This document shows, in pieces, positions 32,896 to 44,814 of a DNA stretch of 64,000 nt (positions within the stretch are counted from its first letter, which is position 1; each line of letters starts with the position of its first letter). The notes under the pieces were generated by a model that saw nothing but the letters and a program-made list of their open reading frames with translations, was not told the origin of the DNA and searched no databases. The translations under genes and the position numbers were made by a program. The stretch covers positions 2,294,001 to 2,358,000 of the forward strand of contig JAQFWX010000003.1 in assembly GCA_027605045.1 (NCBI GenBank). The letters are read 5' to 3'. The stretch is from Phallus indusiatus (lineage: Eukaryota > Basidiomycota > Agaricomycetes > Phallales > Phallaceae).

Positions 32896-33288
32896 CGTTA
32901 GTGGGATCAATTGCTGAACGCTGGCATTTCAAATTGATGGTGACATTGTTTACGTCATGTCACGATGAAGCCGGGTCAGCCGGAAATCTTCAGCACCGAG
33001 CGCCGATGAAAAGGAGTCATAAGTAGATAAGAAAATCAAAAAACTTCGTTCTTCGAGAGAAGTGTGCTCCATCCAACCCTTCGTGCATAATCTGCACATT
33101 TATCCGGTGGCAGAATCGTCTCAATAATTGTCGGGAACTCCCTGATAAGGAATTTTGCCTTCTGGGTGGGAACTTTGAAGTGTTTGCTCCACAGAAATTT
33201 ATACCGCAAGTTTCTAGGTTTTCACGTTTCTATTAAATATTTGTCAATGATTTTGATATGATTTCTAGTTCCGAAAATCTACCTAACT
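32896..33288. other. Divergent intergenic region between BNA1 and the permease
   Basis: About 390 bp between two divergent starts, so both promoters should lie here. No clear TATA box or named operator recognised. Confidence 0.4.
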
Positions 33289-35281
33289 ATGGACAAAAAC
33301 GACTTTGCCCCTGAAAAATATCAATATGACCCGCCCGACGCACATGAAACGAAACAACTGAGGTTGGTTGAAAGGCTTTTACAATGGGGGGTTGAAACTA
33401 GAGGTACTCTCAATTTTAATTCTATGCATGTTTATTTGACTGACAAAATTTCTGACATAAACAGGGATATCACCTGTTCCTGCTGAAGAACGAACAGACG
33501 TGGCTTACAGCCGAATGTTCACATTTTGGGTAACAATGAACATAAATGTTCTGACGTAAATCATACTTGAAATGTCATTCGGTCCGCATACTCAAATTTT
33601 ATAAACCAGGTTTTCCACAGGTTCTTTAGGTCCTTTGGCATACGGATTAAGCAGACGTGACAGCTGCCTTGTTATCTTGTTTATAAATATTTTGTGTATC
33701 ATACCCCCTGCATATTTGCAAGTGCTTCCCTTGATCCATTTCAATAAGTTGTCTCTAACCTGTTAATTAGTGTAACTTTCGGACCGAGGTTAGGTCTAAG
33801 GCAAATGATCCTTGCCAGATATAGTTTTGGGTTAGTAATTCATGCAATCTCTCGTTGTTCATCTGACTCCTGTTCATTGGAAATAGTTACTACCTTGTCG
33901 TCCTTCCCGTTTTGTTCAATCTTATCGGCATGGTGGGATTCAATATCCTTAACACTATTCTTGGAGGGCAGACCCTTTCGAGTATTACCAATGAATCCAT
34001 GAGTTGGACGTGCGTATTCACCCTGATTCCCTTTCTTCTATCCTAAAAATTAATTGTCAAAAAACAAGTGTCGGAATTGTAATAGTAGCATTAATATCAT
34101 TGTTCATATCATTTATGGGATATACGGTATTGCACTGGTTAGTCATCTCAACGACTTGATCCTTGAAGTTATTGAAGATATAACTACCCTTCTAGGTATG
34201 ACCGATTAGCATGGATACCGGTCTTTATCGCATTTATAGTAGCCGTGGGTGTTGGAGGACATGATCTCACCCGCCCAGCTCAATTTCCGCCTGCTACAGC
34301 ACCGGTCGTACTATCATTCGCATCGGTCATTGCAGGTTTTATATTTACCTATGTTGGACTCAGCTCAGACTTCTCTTGCTATCTATCCCCTCGTGCTCCA
34401 AAGTACGTATATTTCAGCAAAGCTCCCTTCAAAACGAAGATTCAATCTTATCAATGTTAGGCTTCGATTATTTCTTTACACCTATTTAGGTTTATTACTT
34501 CCAGTGGTACGGTATCTTCTCAGACGATAAACCGTTGGCTGTTACTCATATGGATTAATCAGGTTGCCATACAATGTCTTGGAGCAGCTGTTGGAGCGTG
34601 TGTACCCAACATTCCTTCATGGCAAGCAGGGTACGAAAGTGGATCCGTCGGTGGACTGCTAAACGCAATGCTCGAACCTACTGGCGGATTTGGAAAATTC
34701 CTCATGGTTCTTCTGGCTTTAAGCGTTACAGGGAACATCGCTGCCACATTTTACTCAATCTCACTCAATTTCCAAATCATTTTCCCGCCATTATTGCGTG
34801 TTTCAAGATACGTCTTCTGCCTCGTCGGAACAGCCATGTAAGTTCCCATTGTTTCTTTATTGAACTTCTTTCTTTTTTAAAAAAATCTACCTTTCCGGAT
34901 AGTGTTATTCCTTTGGCTATAGCAGGTGCTCACCGGTTTTTCGACGTCCTTAGTAACTTCCTGGGAATAATAAGCTATTGGCCGGGTCCGTACACGGTTA
35001 TATTAGTCTTCGAACATTTCTTATTTCGTCGCGGAAGTACATCCAACTACGATGTCTCAATATGGAATAGACCCTCCAAGCTTCCATATGGTCTGGCGGC
35101 ATTCTTGAGCTTGGCTGTAGGCTTTGCAGTCGCCGTGCCGGCGATGGATCAAGTCTGGTACGTGGGTCCCATTGCGAAAACCACGGGCGATTTGGGTTTC
35201 GAACTTTCTTTTGTGGTGGCGTTGATCATCTATCCGCCCTTAAGGTGGCTAGAGATACGGGTGTCAAAAAGAAGAATTTAG
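33289..35281 (+). CDS. FCY2: Purine-cytosine permease (NCS1 family)
   Basis: Ten exons (33289..33403, 33465..33555, 33610..33717, 33771..33830, 33887..34009, 34069..34137, 34196..34402, 34461..34506, 34563..34837, 34903..35281) give 490 aa. The protein imports cytosine and purines with protons across the plasma membrane. It shows the family stretches FSTGSLGPLAYGLS, TFGPRLGLRQMILARYSFGY, NLIGMVGFNILNTILGGQ and about 12 hydrophobic segments. The fourth exon is reached through a GC-AG intron (33718-33770, GCAAGT donor), the only splice that keeps frame. All introns are 51-65 bp. Confidence 0.92.
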
Positions 35282-35555
35282 AGAGAGAGAGAGAAAAATA
35301 AAGCACATTTCAGGATATAGACACACACATTATTATTTGTTTAATAATCTACTCATTTGGATTTCCGTGTTCTCCGTTTTGATTCCCATGGAGTCTCCTG
35401 GGATAATTCCCGTGACTCTGGGCGATCGGGTCACACCTGCCAATGAAAGACCCGACTCGGGCGCATGCTCAAGAATATAAATCCCACACAAAGTAAATGG
35501 GCTTTTGAGACATTCCAAGGTATTTCATCCCCCACTATCATCAAACTTGAGCAAG
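35282..35555. other. Short intergenic region upstream of cyanase
   Basis: Contains an AG-repeat (GA)n at 35282-35295 and a short CA tract near 35321. The cyanase promoter must lie here. No specific site recognised. Confidence 0.4.
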
Positions 35556-36261
35556 ATGGTCACCGTAAGTGTTCCCAGACTGTCTTTTGTTAGCCATGAC
35601 TTGTCGGTCTTCTGACGTGCAACGGTTAGGCCCCCTATGAGTATCTGCTTGAAGCCAAGAAGAGAAAGAGTCAGAATTTCGTTTCCAATGATCACATTTC
35701 ATTAACAAGGCTAATATCCCGCTTATATAGATGTTACCTTTGAACAAATAGGAAAGGCAATCGGAAGAGACGAGGTGTGGGTTGCTGCTTTGCTGTACGG
35801 TCAAGTAAGGATTTCTCTGTGTTTCGGCTATTCGTTCGTCATATCAACTTGTCCACAAACTAGGCAAAACCGACGGCTCAAGATATTCAAAAACTGAACG
35901 AATATTTGGAAATCCAAGAAGTCTCTGCTGTCTCCGAACTTGCGAGCGAACAATGGTTTCCAATCCGTGGTGATACAGGACCAATTCCACCAACTGACCC
36001 AGTAATCTATCGTCTATACGAAGGGATATTGGTCTATGGAACCCCAATCAAACAAATCATTCATGAGAAGTTTGGCGATGGCATTATGTCCATGATTGAT
36101 TGCTTCATCAAAGTTGAGCGTAAACCCGACCCTAAGGGTGATCGCGTTGTCTTGACATTCGAGTACGTTCGCTTTCTCCTCACGCTCTTGTGCTTTGTTT
36201 TTGATAACCGACACTCATTTGCTTTTGTAGTGGAAAATTCTTGCCATACGCAAAATGGTGA
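35556..36261 (+). CDS. cynS: Cyanate hydratase (cyanase)
   Basis: Exons 35556..35564, 35630..35669, 35731..35804, 35864..36162 and 36231..36261 give 150 aa. The first exon encodes only three residues. The enzyme turns cyanate and bicarbonate into ammonia and CO2 as a decamer. Visible family features are the helix-turn-helix-like N-terminus ([22 protein letters not shown]) and the catalytic C-terminal domain. Active-site residues fit at Arg91, Glu94 and Ser117 (YRLYE, IMSMID), with spacing identical to the bacterial enzyme (96, 99, 122). The C-terminus FLPYAKW is typical. It sits next to the permease in the same direction. Confidence 0.95.
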
Positions 36262-36326
36262 AGATGTATTTTATATATAAATTGTCTTTTGGAACTATGT
36301 AATAATATCATGGAACATACACTGTA

Positions 36327-36974
36327 CTATGGAAATTGATTAGGATCTTTCGTGGTATGACCTGGAGGGTCAGGCGTATTGTCTGATTGGTGCCAAATCT
36401 CTTTAGTAGAATGCATGACTTCATACAACTGTTGTATTTGATCATCAGACATCTACAACGATTCAATATTCAGTCTTTCGCATGTCTGACTTATAAGACG
36501 ATTAGAAACGCACCTTTTCAAAAAGCTCAGCGTCGAGCTTCTTCCCCCGAAACTGCTCGGGATTCTCAGTGCCGCGAATCGTGTCTAAATAGATCTTCCA
36601 TTCTTTCAAGAAACCAATGATATGAAGGGGATTCGACGTAGTCTTATGCCGCCGGAATTCTAATGCGCATGGCATTGAAAACAGTCTGGAATCAACTTTT
36701 TTGCGGATCTGAGATTGGTAAACGGAGGATGTTGCTGACCATCTTTGACGTAATTGTCACCAATTAGACGCATCTCTTTAGGAAGCTTGGTATGGGCTCG
36801 TAGTATTTGTCGAAACAACCTGAGAAGGTGTCCTTAACAGATGGTCATTTTGGAATAGAGCGTGGAAGAGTGTTTGGCGTACGAGATGGGAGGATAAAGC
36901 TGTTTGCGCGCTTCCTGCAGGTCAATAGATGCTTTTGAAAGTGAACTTGCCCATCTTATTGTTATTGTACGCAT
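36327..36974 (-). CDS. SDHAF3: Succinate dehydrogenase assembly factor 3 (LYR-motif protein)
   Basis: Exons 36974..36883, 36819..36740, 36659..36514 and 36452..36327 give 147 aa. The family (Acn9/Sdh7) is mitochondrial and helps mature the iron-sulfur subunit of complex II. The N-terminus is rich in Arg/Ser without acids at first, as in mitochondrial presequences. The LYR-like [10 protein letters not shown] (residues 31-40), GDNYVKDEFRRHK (51-63), the [12 protein letters not shown] segment and [12 protein letters not shown] are diagnostic. All phases fit. It is convergent with cyanase, 65 bp apart. Confidence 0.9.
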
Positions 36975-37276
36975 ATTTTGAAGGAATAAAAAGCTAGTTG
37001 TCTTTGCGGAGAAAGAGACTGAAGACCGTGCTGTTGGGGTTACGTAAGGAACTTGGAGCACCGTCTCACTGGCAGGAGGATGTCCGAGACTCCGAGTTGG
37101 GAGTGGAATGATTGTATTCAACGATATAAGCCTAATGACATTGTTGCTAATAATAAATATATGAAATGCGTTTCGAAAGAAGTGTCCATCATGAAAGAAC
37201 GTAAAAAAATATGGGGGGCTCGGTCGTGAAGATAGTAGCAAGACAAAAATGATGCAAGAAGGGAAGGGGCGAAATA

Positions 37277-38461
37277 CTACGAACCCGCCGCCTGTGATTT
37301 AAATGACACTCTTTTGACACTCTTCTTAACGCTATCCATGACACTTTCAATTCTGCTCAGTTTTTTGCGTGGCGTCATGGGTGGTGTTGATGGATCCGAC
37401 GGTGTGTTTTCCGGTACGTAAACAAACGTCCCTGTCGACGATTGGGACATGGAAGGCTCGTGATGACTGGTTTTAAAGGTCGATACCGATAGATTGCTGA
37501 GCGGATGACGTAGTAAGACTCGGCTCTTAGGCTTCGGAGTCGGAGGGGTCTGGTAAGATGAAGGTGCTGCCGTCTTTTGTGACGTCGGTGTTGCTGGACT
37601 TGACATGGCTCGTAATATGTTGCCGCTAAGGTCGAACTTTGGAGAACCGAATCTGTCTTCTGACAATTCGTCCAACAGAGTATCGACATAGCTAGGAAGC
37701 ACGGACTGGTCTTGCAGTTCACGCTTGTCTGGCGTTCGGAGACGATCTGACGGATATATGACAACGGCCCCGAAACAATCCTCTTCAATTGAGACAGCAG
37801 AAGACGTCGATGCTGATGATACGGATAATGGAGAATTAGGCGTTGGTTTTGACGGCCCCGATAAACTTGACGCTCTTCTCCGGCTTTCTTCATGTTTCAA
37901 GGGCAGCCGCAAAGGTTCAACACTGTGTCGAGACCGAGGCAGTCGTTCCAAATACGGGTACGGGAATCTGCCAGAGAATAGCATTTTCGCCTTGGACGAT
38001 GGAGGTTCGTCAGCTTCATGGGTATAAGTCGGCGTAGGCACTAGAGAAGACCTCTTCGAGCCAGACTGAAGCTCTTTCTTCAGCTCATCAGTAAGCTGCT
38101 TGATCTTCCTGACCATCTCCAGTGCTTCATCTCGCTCTTTGATACCCATCCATTTCTCCTTCTGAAGCTCGCTCAGGCTAAACCTGGACAACGCCGGCGA
38201 TTGGTCACCAACTTGCAATGCTGCCATGGCACGTTCAGCATTTTGAACCCGTTGTTGACCGTGAATAACGTGCATGTTCCACGCTGCAAGACCGTTCTGC
38301 ATTACGCGAATTTGTACTGCGAGAGGGTTTGATTCGCTTTCGCATTTCAGGAGAGCGGAACGCAGGGCAGCTTCTGCTCGGGCATACCGAACTTGTCGAG
38401 AAAGACTGCGAAGAGAGGGTAAGGAGGAGAGTTGGGAGAGTCGATAAGAGGGGCCATTCAA
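37277..38461 (-). CDS. Uncharacterised Ser/Pro-rich protein with coiled coil
   Basis: A single exon of 394 aa. Residues 20-135 are helical and charged (ARAEAALRSALLKCESE, ERDEALEMVRKIKQLTDELK), probably a coiled coil. The remaining two thirds is low-complexity Ser/Pro/Thr sequence with many SP/TP sites, ending in a basic stretch (KKSVKRVSFKS). This layout suits a phosphorylated cytoskeletal or signalling scaffold, but that is a guess. No named domain recognised. Confidence 0.7.
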   Translation of the reverse strand: MNGPSYRLSQLSSLPSLRSLSRQVRYARAEAALRSALLKCESESNPLAVQIRVMQNGLAAWNMHVIHGQQRVQNAERAMAALQVGDQSPALSRFSLSELQKEKWMGIKERDEALEMVRKIKQLTDELKKELQSGSKRSSLVPTPTYTHEADEPPSSKAKMLFSGRFPYPYLERLPRSRHSVEPLRLPLKHEESRRRASSLSGPSKPTPNSPLSVSSASTSSAVSIEEDCFGAVVIYPSDRLRTPDKRELQDQSVLPSYVDTLLDELSEDRFGSPKFDLSGNILRAMSSPATPTSQKTAAPSSYQTPPTPKPKSRVLLRHPLSNLSVSTFKTSHHEPSMSQSSTGTFVYVPENTPSDPSTPPMTPRKKLSRIESVMDSVKKSVKRVSFKSQAAGS

Positions 38462-38534
38462 AGAAATAGCTTTTCTCGTGAGGCTGAAGAAAGAGTAAGT
38501 TTACAGGCGTTGAGAAAAGGAGTAACTACTTACT

Positions 38535-38699
38535 ATGCCCTTGAAAGAGCTTGAATGCGAACAACCAGTTCGACGGGAAATGATTGCTCATTAAGAGTAA
38601 TGTTTGGAGATTGTATTGACATAATTTGAGAGTCTGAGAGTACTCAGATGTGCTGTTGCCTGGAAAAGGCGAGTTTAGGCTCGGAGTCCACAGAGCGGG
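38535..38699 (+). repeat. Dispersed repeat, copy 2
   Basis: Matches 21528-21684, starting ATGCCCTTGAAAGAGCTTGA. It lies 74 bp upstream of the start of the preceding minus-strand gene, so it may be part of its promoter region. Confidence 0.7.
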
Positions 38700-40499
38700 G
38701 AGCAAACAACCTCGGTTTACGTAAGTGAATCACGTGCAAATTTGGCGCGAAAAGAATGAAAATGTTATTGTTCTTCTATACCACGACATATTTAGGTTCT
38801 TCTTTGGTTTATCGCGTACCTGAGCCAGAGTCAAGTTGATTTATATTATCAGAAGGTGTATACATAGCAATCCCTTGGAGGAAAATAAGTTTTGTTTATC
38901 AACAAATTGCTATTGATTTAGTCTTTGAATTCAACGTCAATTTTGCCTATAATTACCCATGAAGAATCTGATCTTAATTCTTGACTAGTTTGATTTTGGC
39001 ATGACGGTCATTACTGAATGGCATAGCCAACGAAAATGTTCCTAAATTAACCGACCAATAACAGAAAGGTGATGAAGTACTAGACCGAGTACCAAAAGCC
39101 TACTAGGCGACTTGTATACCACCGTACCACTATAGATATTCTTCAAAATTAGCGAACAGGCTACTAAAGTATTCGGCGAAAAACACTTCCGACCAATTCA
39201 TTTTTTCTTGATTTTTTTCTCAACGAAAGAGATCAGCAAGGAATCGAGATTCAACAGGAGTGGGAGAAAAGTAAAACATAGCACGAAGATCATGATCATT
39301 GCTTATTATATTCAATTGTACCGGTTTGCGAGCACATGTTGCTAGTACTAGTATCAACGGAACTTGAAGCTTGAAACACCGACTTCCCCTTTGTGCTCCA
39401 AGTTTGCCCCGGAGATCAGAGCGGAACAAAAGAACAAATCTCCGTCCATCAACTTTCGGTGGATATATATGTGTGTAGTGAAGATATGGCATCCTTCTAG
39501 GTCTTGAAGTCTTTCGGCTCCCCGTAACCGCAACCACGACAGAATCAAGATGAGATGACGTTTCCATTTCGAGTTCATTAAAACAGGAATCTGGGTGAGT
39601 GAGAAAAGAAAAAAACTAGCCAAAGTATATTTGGATTCTTGTCTGCCTATTCTGCCTATTTTTCCCCCGGGTCACAATATGTCAAATAGTCGATGTCTGT
39701 TGGGAGCTTGCATGAGACGTCAGTTTCCGGGATTGATGGTGATCTCAGATTTTATCTGAGACCCATAATCAGCGAACTTTTCGCCTCAGTAGGATTCCAA
39801 CGGTATCCACAATGACCGAAAATATAGTCGCACGTTGCATCGTATTGGCAACAAGAATTTTGCGTAACGCGTCCTCTTGTTAACGGGTAAATGATACCGA
39901 AAGGATCTACTCAATTTAATGTAAACGAAGTTGTTCAAAAAATAGAAAAGTTACGGGATCATCTTGATGACAAATAAACAAATGGTTTGAAGAAAGCCTG
40001 TTGAAACCTGACATGTAGGGATTTTAACTTGTGAATTATAATACCGAGGAAGAAATGGTGCCACCCGCTACGATATGACGAACCCCGCTGAGATGTGCAG
40101 TGGATTTATATTTGATGGCGAACGCCAAACGGGCGAGCCGGCGAACGATGCGCGGTTTTGCGTAACAAGTGCCAATGGCGAACCCGTTCGAGCTGACGCT
40201 GTAGCGTTTACTTTCTTGTCCTCATGAAACGGGTAAGCTAGTCAACCGAATCCAAACCACTAATAGAGAAAGGATGAACCTGGCTAAGTTGGCTCTACGC
40301 GTTTTTAGTGGACCGGTAATACCCATTGGCCCATCATCATCGCGCGATTCAACATCTGCCAACTTTATATGTAAGTCAAGCCTTATATACTTATCGCTAG
40401 AATGAAAATTAAGTAACACAAATTTAGTTCCGCGATGGGATAATAAATACGGTTCGTTTTCTAAACCCACTCCGATTTTTGCGACGTTGAATTTGGCAC
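38700..40499. other. Long intergenic region
   Basis: About 1.8 kb of AT-rich sequence with only short ORFs (largest near 39220-39567, minus) and no recognisable protein, repeat or RNA. The right end holds the promoter of the HET gene. Confidence 0.4.
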
Positions 40500-42663
40500 A
40501 TGCAGCAAGACAGCGAGAAAACCTTGGGCGATATTTATAATGGCAATCCTCATCCTCATCTAAACAACCTCTTTCTCACATTACAGAAATCAGAGTTTCA
40601 GCTTAAGCGTCAACAGGTTCAAAAATGGGCTCAGAACTTACGGTTCTTGTGCACGTTGTCTAATGTGATATCTGAACCGGTACCAGGCTCGAGCTCCCTT
40701 CCTGCGCCTGCGCCTTCTCCTCCCGCCACACATTCCACCCCTAGTTCTGTTCCTACTCAAACACCTCAGCATACGGATCCGACCAAAAAATGTTCTTGCG
40801 ACGCACTTTTTGATCACAAGAAATTTTCGGCCATGGTTCCTGGAGACAGACTCTATGTTTCAAATAGAGGCGCTACCCCGCTCTGCAGAGATTATGTGGC
40901 GGTCTCGTACTGTTGGCAACATACTCCGAAGTCTTCCGATGGTACCGAAAATCAAGGTAAATTTAGCTCTTCTGATATCTCTTTAAAAAGGAAAATGAAT
41001 CACAACAGAGCCGTATATCATCCAGACGAAATCTGGAACCCGCCACAATCGAGCCCCGAGAGATGTCATCGACCGAGCAATGAAGTATGCGGACTCGGTA
41101 GCGACACGATTTATCTGGATTGACCAAGAATGCATTGAACAAGACAACCGCGCCGACAAAGAACACGGTATCCAGTCAATGGACTTGGTTTACTTCAACG
41201 CCAGACGGGCTGTTGGGTTACTTGACGGTTATATTCACACGCAAGCACAGATGGATGCTCTATCATGGGTTATGCAGTATAACCGATTTTACGGTGAAGC
41301 TGGTCCTGAAGCAGTTGACGAAGTTCTCGAGTCGATCGCCAAAGAACGATGGCTTACACGTGCTTGGATATACCAGGAAATCATCGCGGCCCAAAAGCGA
41401 ATGATGCTTCTTCTTCGATGTAATCCAGAGCTTGAGAAACCGCCTCATTTGGGGACGATTCCTGGAGAGATTGTTATTTCACTGGACATACTGGAGTACC
41501 AGACAGGTTTAATGCGGTCACAAGATGACAAGCCTCTCCGACGCCAGTTGGAGGGACTCTACGCAATACACCTGTACGGTCGTTCAGGTTTGCACGCGTT
41601 CCAGCATCTTGCTAGATTGCAGAACTCAAGAATCCCTGACAAAATTGCCATTCTTGGGAACCTCTGTGACTATCCCATCCGACTTGACACGACATTACTT
41701 ACTCCCAATATTTCATCAAGCTTCAGTGCCTGCGCTTTCACGTTGGCGATGCTGAATGGCGATATCTCGTTTGCGATGGGCTTTTCCTCTGCTTTCGCTC
41801 AGGTAACTGCAAACACAGAGGACGAGGCAATCATAACCAGCGAAGCCGACAGTAGCCATTTTTCTTGGATGCCGTCGTCGACGGTGTCCTTCAAAGCCAT
41901 CGGGTTTTCCACTGCTGATCCTCCCTGTAGGATTGCCTGTCAGCTGCACCAGGAAGGTCTTCTAGTTAAGGGCTGGATTTGGGAAATAAATAAGGCCGTT
42001 TGCCTCCCGAAAACCAAAGCACGCTATTCACTTTCCCCGCAGCTACCTCCCGTCGACGAAATTCCTCGGTCCGAAAGGGTAGAACGTATAGAGGCAGCAT
42101 TTCAGTACTCAAACCGGAGACGTATCGGTTTCCCAGATGTTGAAATCTATTGGGAAATTTTACGCGAGTTAATTGAATTAGGTCATATTAACCTTGCTCA
42201 AATCCTGTGGAATGCGCCGTGTGTGCGAGAAAACAAATTACGGCAAGACAGATCGCGACAAGACAAACCGCCCAATCTGCCTGAAGATGTGACCAAAGTT
42301 ATTGATCCAGCAACTCATCAGTATCTATTGGACAAATCACCATATAATATTCCAGAATCCGATGCTCCTTACCTTTTCCTTAGTAATCATGAGTATCTGT
42401 TCATCTCGTATCGCGTAGTACGTGATGGCTACTTTTGGCATAATAACGACGAAAATGCGATTGCGGACGTCGGAGGCCCTACCAAGCTATTCACTCCAGA
42501 ATTACAAAAAGCGTCAAGAAGAGATAAAACAAGAGTTTCTTGGATTGTTAGTCCTGTTTTGAGGAAAGTGGATGGCATCCCTGTCCACCGGGGAATATCG
42601 CTGATGACTAGTTTGCCAGCTGAGCAGGTCAATCATGATACGGAAGAGATTATTATAGTATAA
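40500..42663 (+). CDS. HET-domain protein
   Basis: Exons 40500..40956 and 41009..42663 give 703 aa. The HET domain (about residues 120-270) shows YVAVSYCWQ, then RFIWIDQECIEQDN and ERWLTRAWIYQEI, the three classical blocks. The family carries out heterokaryon incompatibility in ascomycetes, where activation kills fused cells; in basidiomycetes the members are numerous and mostly untested. The N-terminus has a Pro/Ser-rich linker (PAPAPSPPATHSTPSS). The C-terminal 400 residues match no domain I know. The gene looks intact. Confidence 0.9.
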
Positions 42664-43332
42664 AACAATTAAGAAATTAGCTTGCAGTTGCAGTCTCTGT
42701 ATATGATAGGTAGCGTAAAATTTCACTCAGCTTGACTCAGAAAAATCGTTCGATATACTTTCGTCGCTGCAAACAGTGCCAAACACAGCGTTCTCTGTGT
42801 CTGGCAAGAGAAGTAAGATACTAATTCAAGCCGTGACATAAATAGATATTCAGATATTTATGTTTGACCTCAAATGCACATATGATCTCGTGGCAGTGTC
42901 AAGATGCCTTGCGCAGCTTTCAAGCACTGCATGTAAAGCCTTGAATTTGCACAATGTTCTCAATAGTACGCTTAGTGAAAGCGCCTGGGACAGCACGTAT
43001 GTAGGCGGCATCTTCTATGACAGACGTAATAGAAAGACGACATTAGCGTTATTCCATCGTCAAATTGAGTGAATTACCAACTGTCCGCCTTGATACATGT
43101 GCCATCAGGTACCGGTACCAGTTCCTAGATGTCATCTGCCGCGCGCGCATCTTTTAATTCCCATAACAGGTTGGCACGAGAAGCCTTACAGCCTTACAGC
43201 CTTCTTTACCAACATGTGTCGCCTTGCTTTCTGCTTCCAACCCCTTCCTATTCAAAACATCTTCATCTTCATCTACTTCGTGAATCATTAAACACCATAA
43301 AATCTCTCTTTTTCAGCCTTTTAATAAACGAA
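42664..43332. other. Intergenic region
   Basis: Holds the end of the HET gene transcript and the promoter of the next gene. A small ORF at 42860-43072 has no recognisable product. Confidence 0.4.
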
Positions 43333-44397
43333 ATGGGTCAATCATTATCAGGAAACTCAAAGTCATGGACATTCGACGTATCATCGTTCATGGTTTTGGT
43401 TGGCGAATCACAAGAATTCAAATACCGCTCAATGAGACGTTCTGTGGTAGAATGCCTCACAGCAGCACCGGTAGTTGGTCTTCAATCGTATTTATTCTCC
43501 ACCGATGAGCTTGAGAAAGCCACTGGAGACACATACTTCAGCCCATTCGGGTTGAAAAACGCCCCACTTCGAAACATGCGGCTTGCACATAGTCTTCACC
43601 ATAAAAATTTATTGCGGGATGGACGGTGTTGGGTATATCGTGTTCCACCACGTCAGGCCCGGCGCGAATGGTCGAAGCTGATGGTTTTTTGGACGATGTC
43701 AACTTGGTTGGCGTATTGCGGTATCCTCACGGGGCTTATCTTGCACCCAGGACTATCTTGGATCGGTATTGCAAACGCCACTATTTTTGTTGCCTGGTCA
43801 ATTATAGTTCGATTATTGGACAGATATTGTACAGAGCCAGCTTCTCTTCACATATCAAGGCCAGATGAAGAGGACGCTGTATTCATTCTTGGTAGAAGGA
43901 ATTCATGTTTTATTCTTGAAGGTCATCGCAAAGACATTGCGAAATGGACAGGTCGAGGGAATCGTCAGAAAGAAGGACGAGACGTGGAATTTCTCGTTTA
44001 TCTAATGCGATTGGGGTCATTAATCGTCATACTCTTTGTTTTTATAACGATACCGAACGGAACGACGTGGGATCAAGTCGCGTTTATTGCAGTAAACATA
44101 ATTGGCCAGCTGAACGTTCTGATTGGCCAATATTTGGCCGCTAGTCACTGTTTTTCCGAGCTTGAAGTGAAAGATGCATGTTCTGTCCCTTCAAGGACCC
44201 ACGTGTACGCGGTTCTTCTGAGGAGATTTGGTAACGGAAAATGGGTAGATGTGGCTTCTTTATTGCCTCAAACTACTGCCTGGAAGAAGTGGAGGAAACT
44301 TTGTTGCAGTTACATTACCTGGGATGCTAAAAAGTTGTATGATCATTGTCTGAAACTTCAAGAAGAGGAGGATTCTCTTTGGCATAAACATCGCTAG
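43333..44397 (+). CDS. Uncharacterised multi-spanning membrane protein
   Basis: A single exon of 354 aa. I chose ATG 43333 (MGQSLSGN) because the open frame upstream is low-quality sequence. The protein has about four hydrophobic segments: two close together near residues 125-165 (WLAYCGILTGLILHPG, ATIFVAWSIIVRLL) and two near 235-280 (LIVILFVFITIP, VAFIAVNIIGQL). MGQSLS could be an N-myristoylation site. A conserved-looking C-terminus follows (TTAWKKWRKLCCSYITWD). It probably belongs to a mushroom-specific family, but I cannot name it. Confidence 0.75.
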   Translation: MGQSLSGNSKSWTFDVSSFMVLVGESQEFKYRSMRRSVVECLTAAPVVGLQSYLFSTDELEKATGDTYFSPFGLKNAPLRNMRLAHSLHHKNLLRDGRCWVYRVPPRQARREWSKLMVFWTMSTWLAYCGILTGLILHPGLSWIGIANATIFVAWSIIVRLLDRYCTEPASLHISRPDEEDAVFILGRRNSCFILEGHRKDIAKWTGRGNRQKEGRDVEFLVYLMRLGSLIVILFVFITIPNGTTWDQVAFIAVNIIGQLNVLIGQYLAASHCFSELEVKDACSVPSRTHVYAVLLRRFGNGKWVDVASLLPQTTAWKKWRKLCCSYITWDAKKLYDHCLKLQEEEDSLWHKHR

Positions 44398-44814
44398 ATA
44401 TGTTTTATGTATGTATGTTAATTTACTCTCGTTGCTTGTAGGTTTACATATGTACTTTCAATACGTTCCTAATATGAAATTGAGTATAATAAAAATGTAA
44501 TCTAAGGGTTGGTGAACCAGAATGCACTCACAAGCAAATAACTAGTGACGGTTTGTTGCAAACGACAACTTTTATGAAGTGGTAACTTGAAGTGCAGTGA
44601 AACGCGAGAGACGCGGTGACGTATTCGTCAGGCGCCTAAAAATCAAAACAGAGTCTCTTTAGGTAATCCATTACATAATCACATGTCCCATGTTTCTTCG
44701 CCTCTTTCTTCGACGAGGCTAACATCTCCACGCTCTTTAATTTATTCTTTAAAATATTCCTTAGATATACACTTCGTTCTTTTAATATCAAACTATCATT
44801 ATCACTAGCCTTCA
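44398..44814. other. Intergenic region
   Basis: AT-rich sequence upstream of the kinase gene; no further structure recognised. Confidence 0.4.

Noticed and set aside
39220..39623. Minus-strand ORFs in the 38.7-40.5 kb gap
   Set aside because: Overlapping frames of about equal length, no motif, and no supporting splice pattern.
43129..43332. Longer N-terminus for the membrane protein from the upstream in-frame ATG
   Set aside because: The added residues are low-quality sequence and MGQSLSGN at 43333 is a more natural start.
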